A stretch of DNA of 64,000 bases from Eutypa lata (Eukaryota; Ascomycota; Sordariomycetes; Xylariales; Diatrypaceae): NCBI GenBank assembly GCA_022661535.1, contig JAKULF010000001.1:1736001-1800000 (forward strand), read 5' to 3'. The notes below the pieces were generated by a model. The model made no database searches. It was not told the DNA's origin and worked only from the letters and a program-made list of their open reading frames with translations. Positions 1-11,259 of the stretch are shown piece after piece (position 1 is the first letter of the stretch; every line of letters starts with the position of its first letter). Both the position numbers and the translations under genes were made by a program.

Positions 1-224
1 GCGAGCAGCGCGGCCCATTCCTCGCGCTTCGTCACGTCCGTCCGCGCGAACGAGCACCCGAGTTCCGTCGCTGTCGCCTCTCCTGCTTCGCCGGATAGGT
101 CGGCGATCATCACCTGGGCCCCCTCCGCTGCGAACTTCGTTGCGATGCCCCGCCCGAATCCGGCTGCGCCGCCGGTTACGATGGCTACTTTGCCTTGGAG
201 GCGGGGGCCTGCTGCTGTTGCCAT
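1..224 (-). CDS. Short-chain dehydrogenase/reductase, N-terminal part, cut by window edge
   Basis: The minus strand reads an N-terminal Rossmann fold of a classical SDR. It has GKVAIVTGGAAGFGRGIA, with the TGxxxGxG nucleotide-binding motif, followed by a second beta strand ending in MIADLSG, where the acidic Asp suggests NAD preference. About 74 residues are present and the rest runs off the left edge, so the catalytic YxxxK is not visible. The ATG at 224 gives the usual short leader (MATAAGPRLQGKVAIVTG). An in-frame ATG at 251 would add nine Thr-rich residues and cannot be excluded. Family membership is firm; the substrate is unknown. Confidence 0.85.
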   Translation of the reverse strand, partial: MATAAGPRLQGKVAIVTGGAAGFGRGIATKFAAEGAQVMIADLSGEAGEATATELGCSFARTDVTKREEWAALL

Positions 225-251
225 GCTTGTGGTAGTGGGGGTGGTGAGCAT

Positions 252-2028
252 GTAGATATCTTAGTGTGTGATGAGATCAGATACGAGGCGCTTGAAGGTA
301 AGAACTTGTATGAATTGTAACTAGGTGAGGCGTAAGCGTTAGAGGAGATTGACAGTTAGCGTTTCTACCTCGCTGGACCTCCTTTCGAGATGCCTGCATA
401 AATGCTGTTAAAACCGGGCCTATGGACCTGACTTGTATAGTAAGTATAGCTAGGCCTGTAGCCACTAAGGTTGCTAGCAAACGCGGGGAATACCTAAGCT
501 AACACATGCATCTCATGCGGGGAAGGGATATACTCCGACATACGATCGCAAAGTATATATCAGCTAGCTGATTAGATAACGGCAAATCATCAATTCGATT
601 CTCTCTTCGTGCGGCTTGCGATGAGGATGTATGGGATTGCTACGGTCTTATTTAAGGGGTCTTTCAATATGAACTTTATTATATTGTACCATTGGGATCT
701 GATGAAAAATCATGTTTTAAGGAGGAAAAGGGGTAGCCTAAGAATCTCATTGCATGTACATTAGGATGATGAATATACCAATGAGATATTGTAGTGTTCA
801 TGGGATTATCTGATTAATCGACGGTCTTTAGGATAATAAAGCTGCAATAAGATCACGTATTCTTGTGTACATCCACAACTTCAGACTTACGAAACTTATC
901 TTCGGTGTTAAGGAGGTTGTTAGGGGCCCATGGATCTTTGATGGATCCAGAGTGAGGTATCCATTCTGTGACTGTCATATGATAAAGTGTTATCTTCTAT
1001 TCTATAGGTGAGGTCGGTTAGTTCTGGTGTTGGAAAAGGTAAATGGGATTGGTGTATCTACGACAAAGTGAGAATGCTAGTGGAAGAATTCCTGCTGAAT
1101 TTCATATTTTAATATAGTATATAAGGTAATTAGACATTCCGATGCATGGATAGCTGTTGGACGTTAGTTTCTTGTTTTATGTAAAGGCATAATTAAATGT
1201 AGTTGTAGATGTTGGAGTGACTTACTATCAACTGAGCATAAATATGCAAAGATTAAGCCATATCACATGTAAAATGACGTAGATTTATAGACGACACACG
1301 GTGATTCTATAGTTCATGGATTTATTTCAGCCCCCGTACTCACCAGGGGATGGTAATATATCACAGACTGGTTGAATCTCCGTTAGACATTGCTCCCCTG
1401 AATGGGAGGAATGATACAATTGTGGAACTGGATTTCGACGAGAAACCCTTCAAGAAATGATTGCATGCATTTTCGACTAAAGGAACCCATATATCATCCA
1501 GTGAGCTAATCTAAGGTGACACCTCGAGTTAAGTCGTCAGCTTATCTATACTCTTATTCATCTGCAAGCAGCGGCGAATATCGGAAGACTTGTGGGTCCT
1601 TCCCCTCCGAATGCCGTAATCATGAATTCATCTATTCAGGTTAACATAACATAGTCGTCTCTATTCATAAATCCTGTACTAGCTAATATTGACTAATATC
1701 GGAGGTTGTGTAATGATATTACAAGAGCTTGTTGTGTATGTTTTACATATGTTTTGGGAATCCAATATCAAACTCCAGCAAGTTGATGTTTATAACTCAT
1801 TATATTACCATGGAAACTTCGCAGTCTTTGATTTGTATCAGGGCCATATGATGGATGAAGTGGCTGAACAGAGTGTCTACTAGCTGGCGCCCTGCCTAAA
1901 GGCTCATGCATAAGTAACCCCGCCCTCAGCCAAGACAACGTAAATCACAGAACGAATCATTAAACTTTAACCGATACACCAATATCGTCCTCTGCGCTAG
2001 TTACACGATCTGGCACATATGCGTCGTA
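252..2028. other. Gene-poor stretch with one copy of a dispersed repeat
   Basis: I see no credible gene in this 1.8 kb. All reading frames are short and closed often, and the sequence is A+T-leaning. It contains copy A of a dispersed repeat (about 888-1022) described separately. A faint HET-like string (TLQE) near 1440 was not strong enough to annotate. Confidence 0.6.
888..1022 (+). repeat. Dispersed repeat, copy A
   Basis: This segment aligns by eye with 6602-6738. Shared blocks, in order, are ACGAAACTTA, AGGAGGTTGT, AGGGGCC, a GATGGA core, ATCCATTC, ATAAAGTGTT followed by TCTTCTATT, and GTGAGG with CGGTT. Spacing is conserved to within a few bases, with diverged positions in between. The TGTTAGGGG/TGTCAGGGG string resembles the TG start of LTRs, so a solo LTR or a MITE is possible. 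No coding capacity is seen. Element class is uncertain. Confidence 0.6.
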
Positions 2029-3845
2029 TTGTCCCATGGAGGATTTTCCTACAGCCCGTTGCCAATAGGATCCGATGAAACTCGGATTCTGAAGCTGGAG
2101 CCAGGGTCTTGGGGATCAATCATAAAGTGCAGTCTTCTACACGTATCCCTCAAAGACAAGCCTCACTATGACGCTCTCTCATATACATGGGGTGACGCTA
2201 GCGATACGCACCAGATTACTCTGGGCGGCAGCTCGTGGTCCTGCGCCATTTAAGGTTTAAGGAAGTTGAACGAACTCTCTGGATCGATGCGTTATGCATT
2301 AATCAAGACGACGTGGATGAGCGAACAGAACAAGTCCAGAAAATGCGTCGTATATACAGCCTTGCCGATCAAGTTTTGGCGTGGCTAGGGGAAGCGGCCG
2401 ATGGTAGTGATGAGGCCATACCAGCCATTGAGGACATAGCCGCGAAACTTTCGGGCAGGCCCATCGACACGATATCACTACAAGAGTTGCGGGAAATCGG
2501 AATCCAACCAGAAGCCATCAACTGGACCGCTATCTGGAAGCTATGTGAACGGCCCTACTGGAGCCGTGTGTGGATCATCCAAGAGCTGATGAGCTATCAC
2601 CCAAATGCCAAGCACCTCTTTGGGTGTGGTAAGCAGTGGCTATCGAAATCTGCTATGCAGACGTTTTGGATGTGGTTGCAGTTTTTGAACGGAATCTCCT
2701 TCGTTCTCGAAGGAGGTGAAGTCCTAGATCCAGCAAGAATCAAAGGGGAAAGGGGTAACCCGCCGGCCTGGCATATGATAATTACCGGACAGATGTTCCA
2801 CGACACTCCCGATGGTTCCTTGGATGCTCCATGGACCCCACAAAGTTTGCCCTGGTTGTTGACATCTACTAGGAGTTTCCAAGCCACAGATCAACGAGAT
2901 AAGATATATGCGTTACTTGGGATATCTACTAGTGACGGAGAGCTTATTCCTGACTACTCGAAGACGACAGAAGCCGTTCTTATAGACTACATCAACCACA
3001 GCATCTCCAAAGAACAGAATCTCAGGTGCCTTCTCGGCAATAAGCTTCGTCCATGTATGAGCACGGGTCCTTCATGGGTCCCGGATTTATATGGCGAGGA
3101 AGCCAAGGGAATGGCTTGGGGCTACGACCCTGACAATTGGAACAAGTTCCGCCCCGCCGGAGACTCCAAATCGCTCATATCCTTCGACGGCAGTATGGGC
3201 CGGCTGAAGGTAAAGGGTTTTCGTTTGGGTGTTCTCGTAGATACCGTCGGGCCATTCCTGTCTAACATCAAATTTGCTATCCGGATGGATCTAGGGGAAG
3301 GTAGCGAGGCCTCCCAGGTAGGTGTGGGGATTTACCCTCACCTCGACCGGTTCCGGCAGTTCTGGCCGCACATGCCCGCACACCTGCAAGCGGTCCTGTG
3401 GCGCACGCTGGTCCTAGATCAGGACTTTGAGGCGTACCCGGATCCCACGACGCCGGCCCCACCCGAGCTCGGCGACATGTTCCAGATCCTGCTCGGGTTC
3501 CGCTCGGTGCCCGACGACGACGACGACTTCGACGCCCCAGGCTACCATCTCCGAGCGCGGCGGTACTGCCGGCGGCTAGAGATGAGCTTAGAGCAGGCCA
3601 TCTACGACCGCTGTTTCTTCTGGTCCGACACGGGGTGGATGGGTCTTGGTTGCTTTGGCGCCAGGCCCGGTGATGTCGCTGTCGTGCTGTTTGGGGGCCC
3701 GCTTTGTTTTGTGCTGAGGCCCTGTGAAGGAGAGACGGAATTCAAACTCGTGGGAGATGCGTACGTGGATGGGGCTATGCGGGGTGATTGGTTTGAGACT
3801 CAGATCGTTCAGGGTCGTCCTGTAGAGGAATTTGTTCTTGGCTAG
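2029..3845 (+). pseudogene. HET-domain (heterokaryon incompatibility) gene, disrupted
   Basis: Two overlapping frames encode one HET protein. Frame 1 (2029-2253) carries motif 1, YDALSYTWGD. Frame 2 (about 2250-3845) carries motif 2, LWIDALCINQDD, and motif 3, YWSRVWIIQE, then DQRDKIYALLGI and a long C-terminal region. Between GGSSW and LRHLRF the roughly ten residues normally joining motifs 1 and 2 are missing and the frame changes, which fits a small out-of-frame deletion. No GT-AG intron fits the gap. The first frame also has no in-frame ATG: the expected start position reads TTG at 2029, and the nearby ATGs at 2019 and 2036 are out of frame. The 3' three quarters are otherwise open, so the damage is recent. 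HET proteins trigger cell death in incompatible fungal fusions; this copy probably does not. A sequencing error is the alternative. Confidence 0.8.
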
Positions 3846-4150
3846 TCGATTGGAGTACGTAGAAATGTTGGTTTGTAAGGTCAATCAGCCGACAAGAAAT
3901 TTTCTCGCTTCACGTAATAAACCACATCGTATACCGCTGCGAGATCGGTGTTATAGGTTATTACTATGTGTTAGAATAACCCGACTCTTCGAGATGGGGA
4001 TTGGATAGAGTTACACGGTCCTTGTAGCAATACCAATGGGACAAATTGATCGACCAAAGTTCGAACAGACACTGACAGCTAAGTAATGTGTATTTTACTG
4101 CCCGACTATGCAACTCTTCAAGCTATGCCTAATTCTCTGAATACTTTCTA
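3846..4150. other. Short convergent intergenic region
   Basis: This 305-nt gap lies between the 3' ends of the HET pseudogene (plus) and the reductase (minus). Nothing recognisable is seen. Confidence 0.6.
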
Positions 4151-5341
4151 TCAAGCCTTCTCCTTTCCCAACTTCTCAAGATACTGGCTGGCGACATCTA
4201 CCGCCGCGTCATTAAAGCCTTTCAGCTTCCTGCCCAAAAGTTCCTCCACGTCACTCGATTCATAGTTGACGGGCAACGTAGGTACCTTGCCCCTTTTGAA
4301 CACCCCTTCCTTAACAGCTTTCGGGAAGGCTTTCTCGACGTGGTCGAATACCGTATCATAATCCACCTTCGTCGCGACACCATAGTCTTGGACCTCTCCC
4401 TCCTTAGCCTTACGGAAGAGAACAGCTAGATGAAGGTCTCCCAAATCGTCGATGTGCACGAAACCGCCATGGATAGGGAACGGTAGCTCGTTGCCTACCA
4501 GGCCCATCATCAGAAAGTTGTTGGAACTATTCTGCGTTTGCATCATAACGGGGTCGAGGGCTAGCTCGTTACGGCCGAAGACGTATCCCGGAATGACATG
4601 CGAGACGGTGAAGTGGGGCTTATGGGTCTTGACAAACTCGTCGGTGTTGTGCAGCTCGACAATTTTGCCCGTAATGTACCCCTGTTATCAACGTTCGAAG
4701 TCAGCAAGAACTATTCCAAAGAAGACTTAACTACTCCTGGCATCATCAGGAGAGACCGAGTCCGGTGTAACGGTGTCGCCGGAGATTAGGTGTTTCAGCG
4801 ACAGGCTGAAAAAAGAAGCGACAAAAAGAACTTAAAGTATTTGAAAGCTCACCTCGGAGACATCGCCGAAGGTTGACGGAATAGGGTTAGGCAGTGGGAC
4901 CCGGGTGGAAGCGGACACTGGAGTAGGGGGCGGCACAAGACCGATGTTCCCCACAATGGACGACGTGATGATAACCCGCTGTACACTCGGTACCTTAAGG
5001 GCAGAAGAAAGCAAGCCTGATGTATTCTTCACTGTAGGCTGGAAGACCTGCGTCATGGGGTTGAATGTGGGGAATGGTACGGGCGAGCCGGCATGAATAA
5101 CATGTGTGACCCCTTGCAGTGCGGAGTCAAAAGCGCCCTCCGCACTGAAGTCCGGAATGATGGCGGAGGAAAGACGGCTGCCGGGCGCGAGCTTTTGTAC
5201 GACAGGATTCGAGGAAACAATCTTGGCTTTCTCCTCCGATCGCACGGTATAGCGCACGCTGTGGCCGGCGGCTAGAGCTGCAAGCAGAATGCGGAAGCCG
5301 ATTAGACCCGTGGCCCCGGTGATGAGAATTGTTGTAGCCAT
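4151..5341 (-). CDS. NAD(P)-dependent extended-SDR reductase (dihydroflavonol-reductase/GRE2-like)
   Basis: Two exons, 5341-4853 and 4681-4151, with a 171-nt GT-AG intron in phase 0, give 339 residues, the usual size for this family. The N-terminus has the Rossmann motif TGATGLIG (residues 7-14). HVIHAGSP and VIITSSIVGN follow in the middle. The catalytic YxxxK is YITGK, right after the splice junction, and then comes HFTVSHVIPGYVFGRNE, typical of fungal ketoreductases of this group. The ATG at 5341 gives MATTILITGATG; an in-frame ATG at 5557 would add a 72-residue extension unlike the family. It probably reduces a ketone or aldehyde in the cytosol; the substrate cannot be told. No neighbour suggests a pathway. 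Confidence 0.88.
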
Positions 5342-6147
5342 ATTTTTAAAGTTCAGAAGTGTATAATGGGGTTCAGAATTCTTCAAGGCGTCTTGACTGG
5401 AAAATGCGATAAAAGACAAGCTAAAGTTTTTGAGGGATAACGAAACAATTAGGCATTGAGAAGAATTTGTTGCGCAGGAGCTACTCCTTTTATCTTGTTT
5501 GCTGAATTGTTTCTCCCTGCCTGTCACAGCCGCCGACCATTTCTGTCGGTGTAACATTATTGTGCATCTATGGATGAGTCGGTTTAGTTAGTGTCTATCT
5601 ACTATGCAGTTGGTGCTGGCGCAGCCGCCAATGTAACCCAACTTCCACATAAACGCTCCAACGACGCCTTGGAAAATTCTATTCCATGAACATGTTGGAA
5701 GAGCTGGCTGAACAAGTTACGTAAGCTTCACATATGTACTCCTTAAACACCTACCTGCTTAGTAATGGTAATCACCGGAATGAACCGGTAACATGCTGCA
5801 TATATGTGGCCGTTACAGCCAACAAGCCTCTGGGCACTCAATATATATGGCTGTTCGATATGAAGGATCCCCAGCCTTGACATGATTCGACCCTTCACCT
5901 AGCCTTCCCCTTATCTTTTACAGCCAACATTATTTTGCTTCTCCCTGCTAATGTTGGCAACTTATGTTAAAGCGGTACTGTTGATAGCCTCCACATTATC
6001 TGGTTATTGGAATCACAGCCCATATTTTCTACCTGTCCTCTGCTTCTTCTTTTGTTAGACACACCACACCATTTTGTCTGATCAACCCAAGATACTCACA
6101 GTGAACCCCACTTTTGGCCAATTGCCCCGTTCGTGTAACCATTGAGT
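5342..6147. other. Divergent promoter region
   Basis: These 806 nt separate the divergent starts of the reductase (minus) and the rhodopsin-domain fragment (plus). No ORF, repeat or RNA gene was recognised. Confidence 0.5.
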
Positions 6148-6605
6148 ATGGCGGATGAGCTACCACCATCCCCAGACCAGTTTCCTCCTGGTTATCTGGA
6201 GGAAAATAAGAGTGGAAGAGTGATAGCTGCTGTTACCAGCATGTTGGCTATAACCACCATTCTCTTTGCTCTACGACTTTATGCACGAAGCCTAACAAAG
6301 ACTCCACGCGGGTGGAATGACCATCTGCTAATACCGTCTTACATATTCATAGTTGGGGTGATAGCCAGCATCTATGGTCAATCTTCCCTTTCCTAGCTCA
6401 TTTCCTCTTATATTGGTTTAAACCCGGCCCCTTGTGTTTTTGAACCCACAACTCCGATTCTCTCTTAATAGTCGAGGTCTATCAGGCGGGCCTGGGAAGG
6501 CACACAGTAGCTATCATGATGGAAGATCCCAACATGATATCCAAGTATGCTCTTATGCTTTACATATTAGATTGGCTCTATGTGCCATCAAATATGTTAT
6601 CACGA
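6148..6605 (+). pseudogene. Rhodopsin-domain (PTH11-like) membrane protein, 5' fragment cut off at a repeat
   Basis: Exon 1 (6148-6376) and exon 2 (from 6472), joined across a 95-nt GT-AG intron in phase 1, encode the start of a fungal seven-helix rhodopsin-domain protein. It has a short polar N-terminus, TM1 (VIAAVTSMLAITTILFALRL), TM2 (LIPSYIFIVGVIASIYG), the family signature YQAGLGRHTVA, and the beginning of TM3 ending in VPSNMLSR. At about 6600 family-like coding stops and dispersed repeat copy B begins. No further exons are found downstream. The surviving exons have no stop codon and good splice sites. The ATG at 6148 follows a TTG-AGT and is the first in-frame ATG. The gene was therefore truncated, not simply interrupted. 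Confidence 0.75.
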
Positions 6606-6738
6606 AACTTAGGTACTTAGGAGGTTGTCAGGGGCCTGTATGGAACTTGGATGGACCTAGATTGAGACATCCATTCGGCGGATATACTATAATAAAGTGT
6701 TGTCTTCTATTATTTAATACGTGAGGCCGGTTGATACA
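6602..6738 (+). repeat. Dispersed repeat, copy B, at the break in the rhodopsin gene
   Basis: This matches copy A at 888-1022 in a string of short blocks in the same order. It starts within a few bases of where rhodopsin coding is lost. An A-rich (A6-7G)n tract follows at about 6750-6790. A possible 5-bp target duplication, ATCAC, is seen at 6598-6602 and again at 6949-6953, which would make the whole inserted element about 350 bp. That duplication could be chance. Confidence 0.55.
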
Positions 6739-7207
6739 GTATTGTTGTCGAAAAAAGAAAAAAAGAAAAAAAGAAAAAACAAAGAAAAAGGTTCCTAGAT
6801 CTACCATAAAATAAATTTCGTTAAAAATTAAAAATAGATTTACAACTATATAAATCAATTATACTTTTATACTATTATTATTGCTGTTGTTAATATTACT
6901 AAGCAAAACCCCGCTTCCTTCTACCTTTCCGTACTTACAAAGTTCGCTATCACCTAAGAGTATAGGTAGGTACTTACTAAGACAATCCGCGACAACGGTA
7001 ATCCGCGGATAAACCAACATATTCGGGATAAATGTAATCCCTCCGCGGCGAGAGCTTTATCTAACGATACAACCCTCAATTATGACCTCATAACTACATC
7101 GAACACCATTTATACCGACGAGAAACCAACGCTGCAAACTGAAAGTAAAGTTCAAGAGCCAACACATCCACAAGCCATTCAAATCGCATACATACCTCGT
7201 GACCACC

Positions 7208-7894
7208 ATGGCCCCAGTCACTGAACTCTGCCGTATCTTCCCCAAGGAGGGGCAAGAAGCAGAGCTGGAAGCAGTACTTGCAGACACCTCCATCACGCTC
7301 CTCGAACAACCCGGCGTCGAGGGCGTGTACACCTCAGCAACACTCGAGAAGGACAACCCCCTTCACCTCCTCATCGTAGAGTGGGACTCAATCGACTCGC
7401 ACAAAGCCTTCGAGAGCAAGACGGACATCTACAAGCCGTTCGTGCAAAAGCTACTACCGGTGTTGGCCTCCCCGCCAATCGTCTACCACACTTCCTTCTC
7501 TCCCGAGCACCCGCCCGTGCTGCACAACGCCGAGGGCAAGGGGGGCGCCAAGTCGGCCGTCGCGGAGCTGCTGCACCTGTACTTCCCGACCGGTGATGCG
7601 TTCACGGCGGACCAAATGGCTGCGACTGCTAAGAACTACCGGGAGTTCCTCGGGCACCTTCCGGGCAATGCCGCGGGACACACGGACGAGGCGGCCGGGG
7701 GGTGGACCGTCGAGGAGCTCGAGTTCAAGGGCGAGAAGGTCCGCGCTTTCGTCGTCGCTATCGGTTGGGATAGTCTCGAGGCCCATTTGGAGTATCGCAA
7801 GACCGAGCACTTTGCGAAGCACATTCCGCTTGTGAGGGGTCTGGACGGCTTGAAGGGAGTTGAAGTGTTTCATGTCAGTACAAAGGGTTGGTAG
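7208..7894 (+). CDS. ABM-like dimeric alpha-beta barrel protein
   Basis: A single exon of 228 codons starts at an ATG in a good context (ACCACCATGG). The fold looks like two ferredoxin-like halves of the antibiotic-biosynthesis-monooxygenase type. The first half (about residues 4-90) has the CRIFPKEGQEAELEAVLA start, LLEQPGVEGVYTS and LLIVEWDSIDSHKAF, where the W-S-H-x-x-F pattern is typical. The second half (about 115-228) repeats this with VVAIGWDSLEAHLEYRKTEHF. The protein has no signal peptide or membrane segment and is probably cytosolic. Members include small cofactor-free oxygenases and proteins of unknown role, so no reaction is assigned. No pathway genes are adjacent. Confidence 0.75.
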   Translation: MAPVTELCRIFPKEGQEAELEAVLADTSITLLEQPGVEGVYTSATLEKDNPLHLLIVEWDSIDSHKAFESKTDIYKPFVQKLLPVLASPPIVYHTSFSPEHPPVLHNAEGKGGAKSAVAELLHLYFPTGDAFTADQMAATAKNYREFLGHLPGNAAGHTDEAAGGWTVEELEFKGEKVRAFVVAIGWDSLEAHLEYRKTEHFAKHIPLVRGLDGLKGVEVFHVSTKGW

Positions 7895-8659
7895 ATGTAG
7901 ATCTTACTTGTGTACTGGGAACTGAGATAGGTCATGGACGCTTTCAAGTGGGAATCCGAAGGTCGCATGACCGTAATCTGGATGTACGAAGGCTTAGTTT
8001 GATAGAACTGAATGCTTACTCCCCTCCATCATGCTACGAATATTCAATATATTAGGTGGTACGTACTAGGTAGTGACCAACTATAGTCATGCCATATTGC
8101 CTTATGAAACTTCGGAGTTTTCTATAGCCTTGTGAAAGACCGCGTGAATATTTATAGCTGTGGTAAGTGAATAGGTGCGGAATGCTACGTTCTTAACTAT
8201 ATGACTGGTGCTATGAAGAATAAAGGCTGCACGTGCGACTCAGGCTTTAAGGGGTAAGGGGACGCTAATGATACACGACCTTTCACTGCCGTCTGCCCTC
8301 CATAATGAGGTGGTATGGGGAGTGATACGGAGCGGACTTCTACACCGAGGATTTGAGGATTAGGACAGAGAAGAACGTATATACGTGAGCTGCTGTGAAA
8401 AGTTCATGAGAATGACAAAGTCTCTGAACTTCCTAAGTGAGCTGTGGTCCCCAATTATTTGTCTTTTGTTTCTAAACTCATCCACTAGGATCCTATGGCT
8501 TGATAATTCAACTAGGTCTCACACCAGCATACCTTTGGCATCTACTCGGCTTAGAATATTCTAGAAGATCTATCGTTCTTGTACGTATATGATGGTAGAC
8601 AGTGTTCTACATACCCCTGTCATCAATATCGATGACCCACAGCCCCTTTTCTTGTTTGG
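7895..8659. other. Intergenic, nothing recognised
   Basis: This 765-nt stretch downstream of the ABM-like gene leads into a decayed HET relic. No ORF or repeat is supported. Confidence 0.5.
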
Positions 8660-9485
8660 TGGAGATCGCCAGAAGCCCTATGTTACCTTGAACTAGAAAT
8701 GGGATCAAACCGTCAAGCGCGTAACTACTCTCGAGCACATAAGCTGCTACGGATAGAGATGCTCTAAAAGGCCTACCATGGGTAGTTATGGATCCTATAC
8801 GTATCATATATCCTCTTGGGCTCTGGAGACTATCGATCGATGCTCTATGCATTATCAATAATTTCAAGAAAGACACAGCACGAGATATCGGAGGAATAGA
8901 CTAGGTCTTCCGCACTTCGGCCCTGACACTATTTGCGGCAGCCAGAGAAGATGCAGATACTGGCCAGCAATTATTCGAGCCCCTCGCTGTGTAAAACTGT
9001 GCTTACCGAATAACACCACACTCGATGGACGACCTGTTGGAGTCTCTAGATACGTTAACCATTTTGGCAGCAGGCTATTGGAGGGCCGCTTTTTAACGGG
9101 GATTTGTTCTCCGGGGAGACGTGAATTAGTTCAGCATACAGTGTTCAAGTAACTACTCTACGAAAGCTTAGCTCAATGGTAGGTGGTCAATGGCGCGTTC
9201 ATTCAGTTGGGATTGACGGATTTGACCATTTGAGTTAAGGTTTATGTCTGAGGGGATCGAGAGCACTGGTAGTGACAAAATCGCCTTGACCAATGGTACA
9301 CTATGGCTTCTAACTACTTCTCACGTTCCTCCACATTATCGTTAGATGTTCTACCTACATTATCAGTACTTGCTGCAGCCATAAGAAAGACCCACCAGTG
9401 CACCTACTTGTCTGGCTTGTGAAAAGAGTACCCATATGTGGGATTGCTCTGGTATGTATTAGGGCGAGCACACTTCGATGGAGAT
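8660..9485 (+). pseudogene. Heavily decayed HET-domain gene relic
   Basis: Pieces of a HET protein lie in order in changing plus-strand frames. They are PYVTL followed by a stop (8676-8696), GSNRQAR (about 8707-8730), IDALCII with DTARDIGGID, a TAG, then VFRTSALTLFAAAREDADTG (8821-8970), PRCVKLCLPNNTT and VNHFGSRLLEGRF (about 8975-9095), and LPTLSVLAAAI...CTYLSGL (from 9351), a TGA, then KEYPYVGLLWYVLG. This order matches the motif 1, motif 2 and C-terminal order of HET proteins of the DDxxDxxREI type. There are at least three stops and several frame changes. The minus-strand 89-codon ORF at 8607-8876 is a shadow of it. The TAG at 8902 would be a CAG-to-TAG change, consistent with RIP. Confidence 0.7.
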
Positions 9486-11259
9486 GTCAAGATGGATGAT
9501 TATTGAGACATCGACTCACATACCTCAGACGAAGAACATGAGCTGGAAATATTCGAGGAGACACATTGGCCTTCACAAGTAGTAATCCAGCGCCTACAGT
9601 ACGGTTCCAGAAATGCCGTTAGTCCATGCCATTTCTATTGAATGTTTGGGGGAATGTAGCTTATCTGTTGCGTACTGAATGCTAAAGTGAGTTCTCATAT
9701 GCTGGACTAATGTTTATATGAGATGAGGATTGGTTGGTCATTTGAATGATCCTATACATTACAGAAGAGCGCGTCGAGAGCAGCGGGGGTATGACCTATA
9801 TACGTCCAGTCCGTACTGTTTAGCTTGTAGACGGTAAACTACTCTTTCTTATCCTCTATAGATACCTCTACATACATGTATACTCAAACCCTTCTTCGCC
9901 TCGGGTGCTCATCCTGGAAGTAAACATCAAATTGGCCCCTGAGTATGTAACCGTTTGGAAGCATGGGGACCTGTAGTAAGTTCTGCCCACCTGCTCAGAA
10001 ACCCGTCAGCGAAATACTGTATTATATGGATTTATGTTACTTACGTTGCGGTCTCCTCAATCTTATGCAATTCCAGATAACAAGTGCAGTTGGCGGGATA
10101 GCAATTATGACTCCGATAAGTGCAATAGTAGCTTCGGCGGAGAGTCCCATAGCTCTAAGTATATATGCCAGTAAGGTACTATCAAGGTAACGTAAGAGAC
10201 TGAGGTTGATAAAACAGATATACCCTTACTCCTTACGACGAGGGGAGAAATGGAAACAATCATACTTTGACCTGGCAAAGGCTCGACACAATGGTGACTT
10301 GAAAAGGATCTTAGTAAGATGCTGCAGTGCGAGATTGTTATGACTGTGATTTTTCAACACACAATTCGGCGGCTCTGAAGAATAACTGATGAAGTAACCG
10401 ATTCTGAGTAGAGCTCCCTAAGGTAAGTTTATATATTTCCTAGGATTTGGATCATGGTTCGGGAAGTTGGCATTTGCTTTCCAAGAGAACGGTCAACCAC
10501 TGTCGTATCCAGCGTTATGACGCTTTTGGCAATGCCTTCGATTCTTCATGGATTGGAATGCGGCTTATGCTGTGCTACCCCTGTCAGCTGGAAAGCACAT
10601 GTGCATACATGTATGGTTTGAAAGAAGCAGCTGACAATGTACTCGCCCTTTCTGAGAGGTTACAATTACTAAGGGTCATCATATTATTTGGTTAAGAGAT
10701 TGCGGTATTAGCTACCCTAGGGAGTACCTGCAGGCTGAGTACAGCGCTGCAACTATACCTAGAGACTATACCATTGCCCCTGATATATAATGAGATGGGT
10801 CTGGACATCATCCAATAGAAGGGAGACGTGTGCCACTGCTTTGCCTTACCAAGTGTAATGCAGTGATACAGTGGCTGTGGGTGTGGTTTTGGTTTTTATC
10901 CAATAGACTCGAGCAACGATGTCAGCGTACCTAAAGTCCTAGGTAATGATACCTGTTGCCCTAGATCCTTGTCAGCCTGGTGTGGTTTTGGCAATGGGCC
11001 AATCGGCATGACTATGTAGGCTGCCGTTTGGTTTTGGTAGACCTCCAATGATACCGAGCCAAGGATGGCATGCATTACATCGAACGCTACATTGGCGGTC
11101 ATCGGGCGCCAAAGGGGGCTACCACTTGACATAAATGGCCGACCATCGCCTCGAATTGATTTCCTAACTCCTCAACCCACACAACTCTGAAATTTCGTTC
11201 TATTGTCATCACCATCTTCCAACCATTCTAGTTTAGAACCCGCCCTCTCTGTCATCATC
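9486..11259. other. Gene-poor stretch
   Basis: These 1.8 kb hold only short unconvincing ORFs: 9963-10190 plus, 10447-10695 plus and 10896-11132 minus. None shows a family motif, codon bias or intron structure that I can support. The 3' end must hold the promoter of the Clr5-ankyrin gene at 11260. Confidence 0.5.

Noticed and set aside
1380..1500. Faint HET-like strings (PLNGR, TLQEMIAC) in different frames
   Set aside because: Too short and too broken to separate from chance; no other HET motif in the proper order nearby.
8607..8876. Minus-strand 89-codon ORF
   Set aside because: Lies opposite the HET relic, which explains the sequence better.
9963..10695. Two short plus-strand ORFs upstream of the ankyrin gene
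   Set aside because: Considered as a degenerate small TM gene or NACHT fragment, but no motif or intron supports either.
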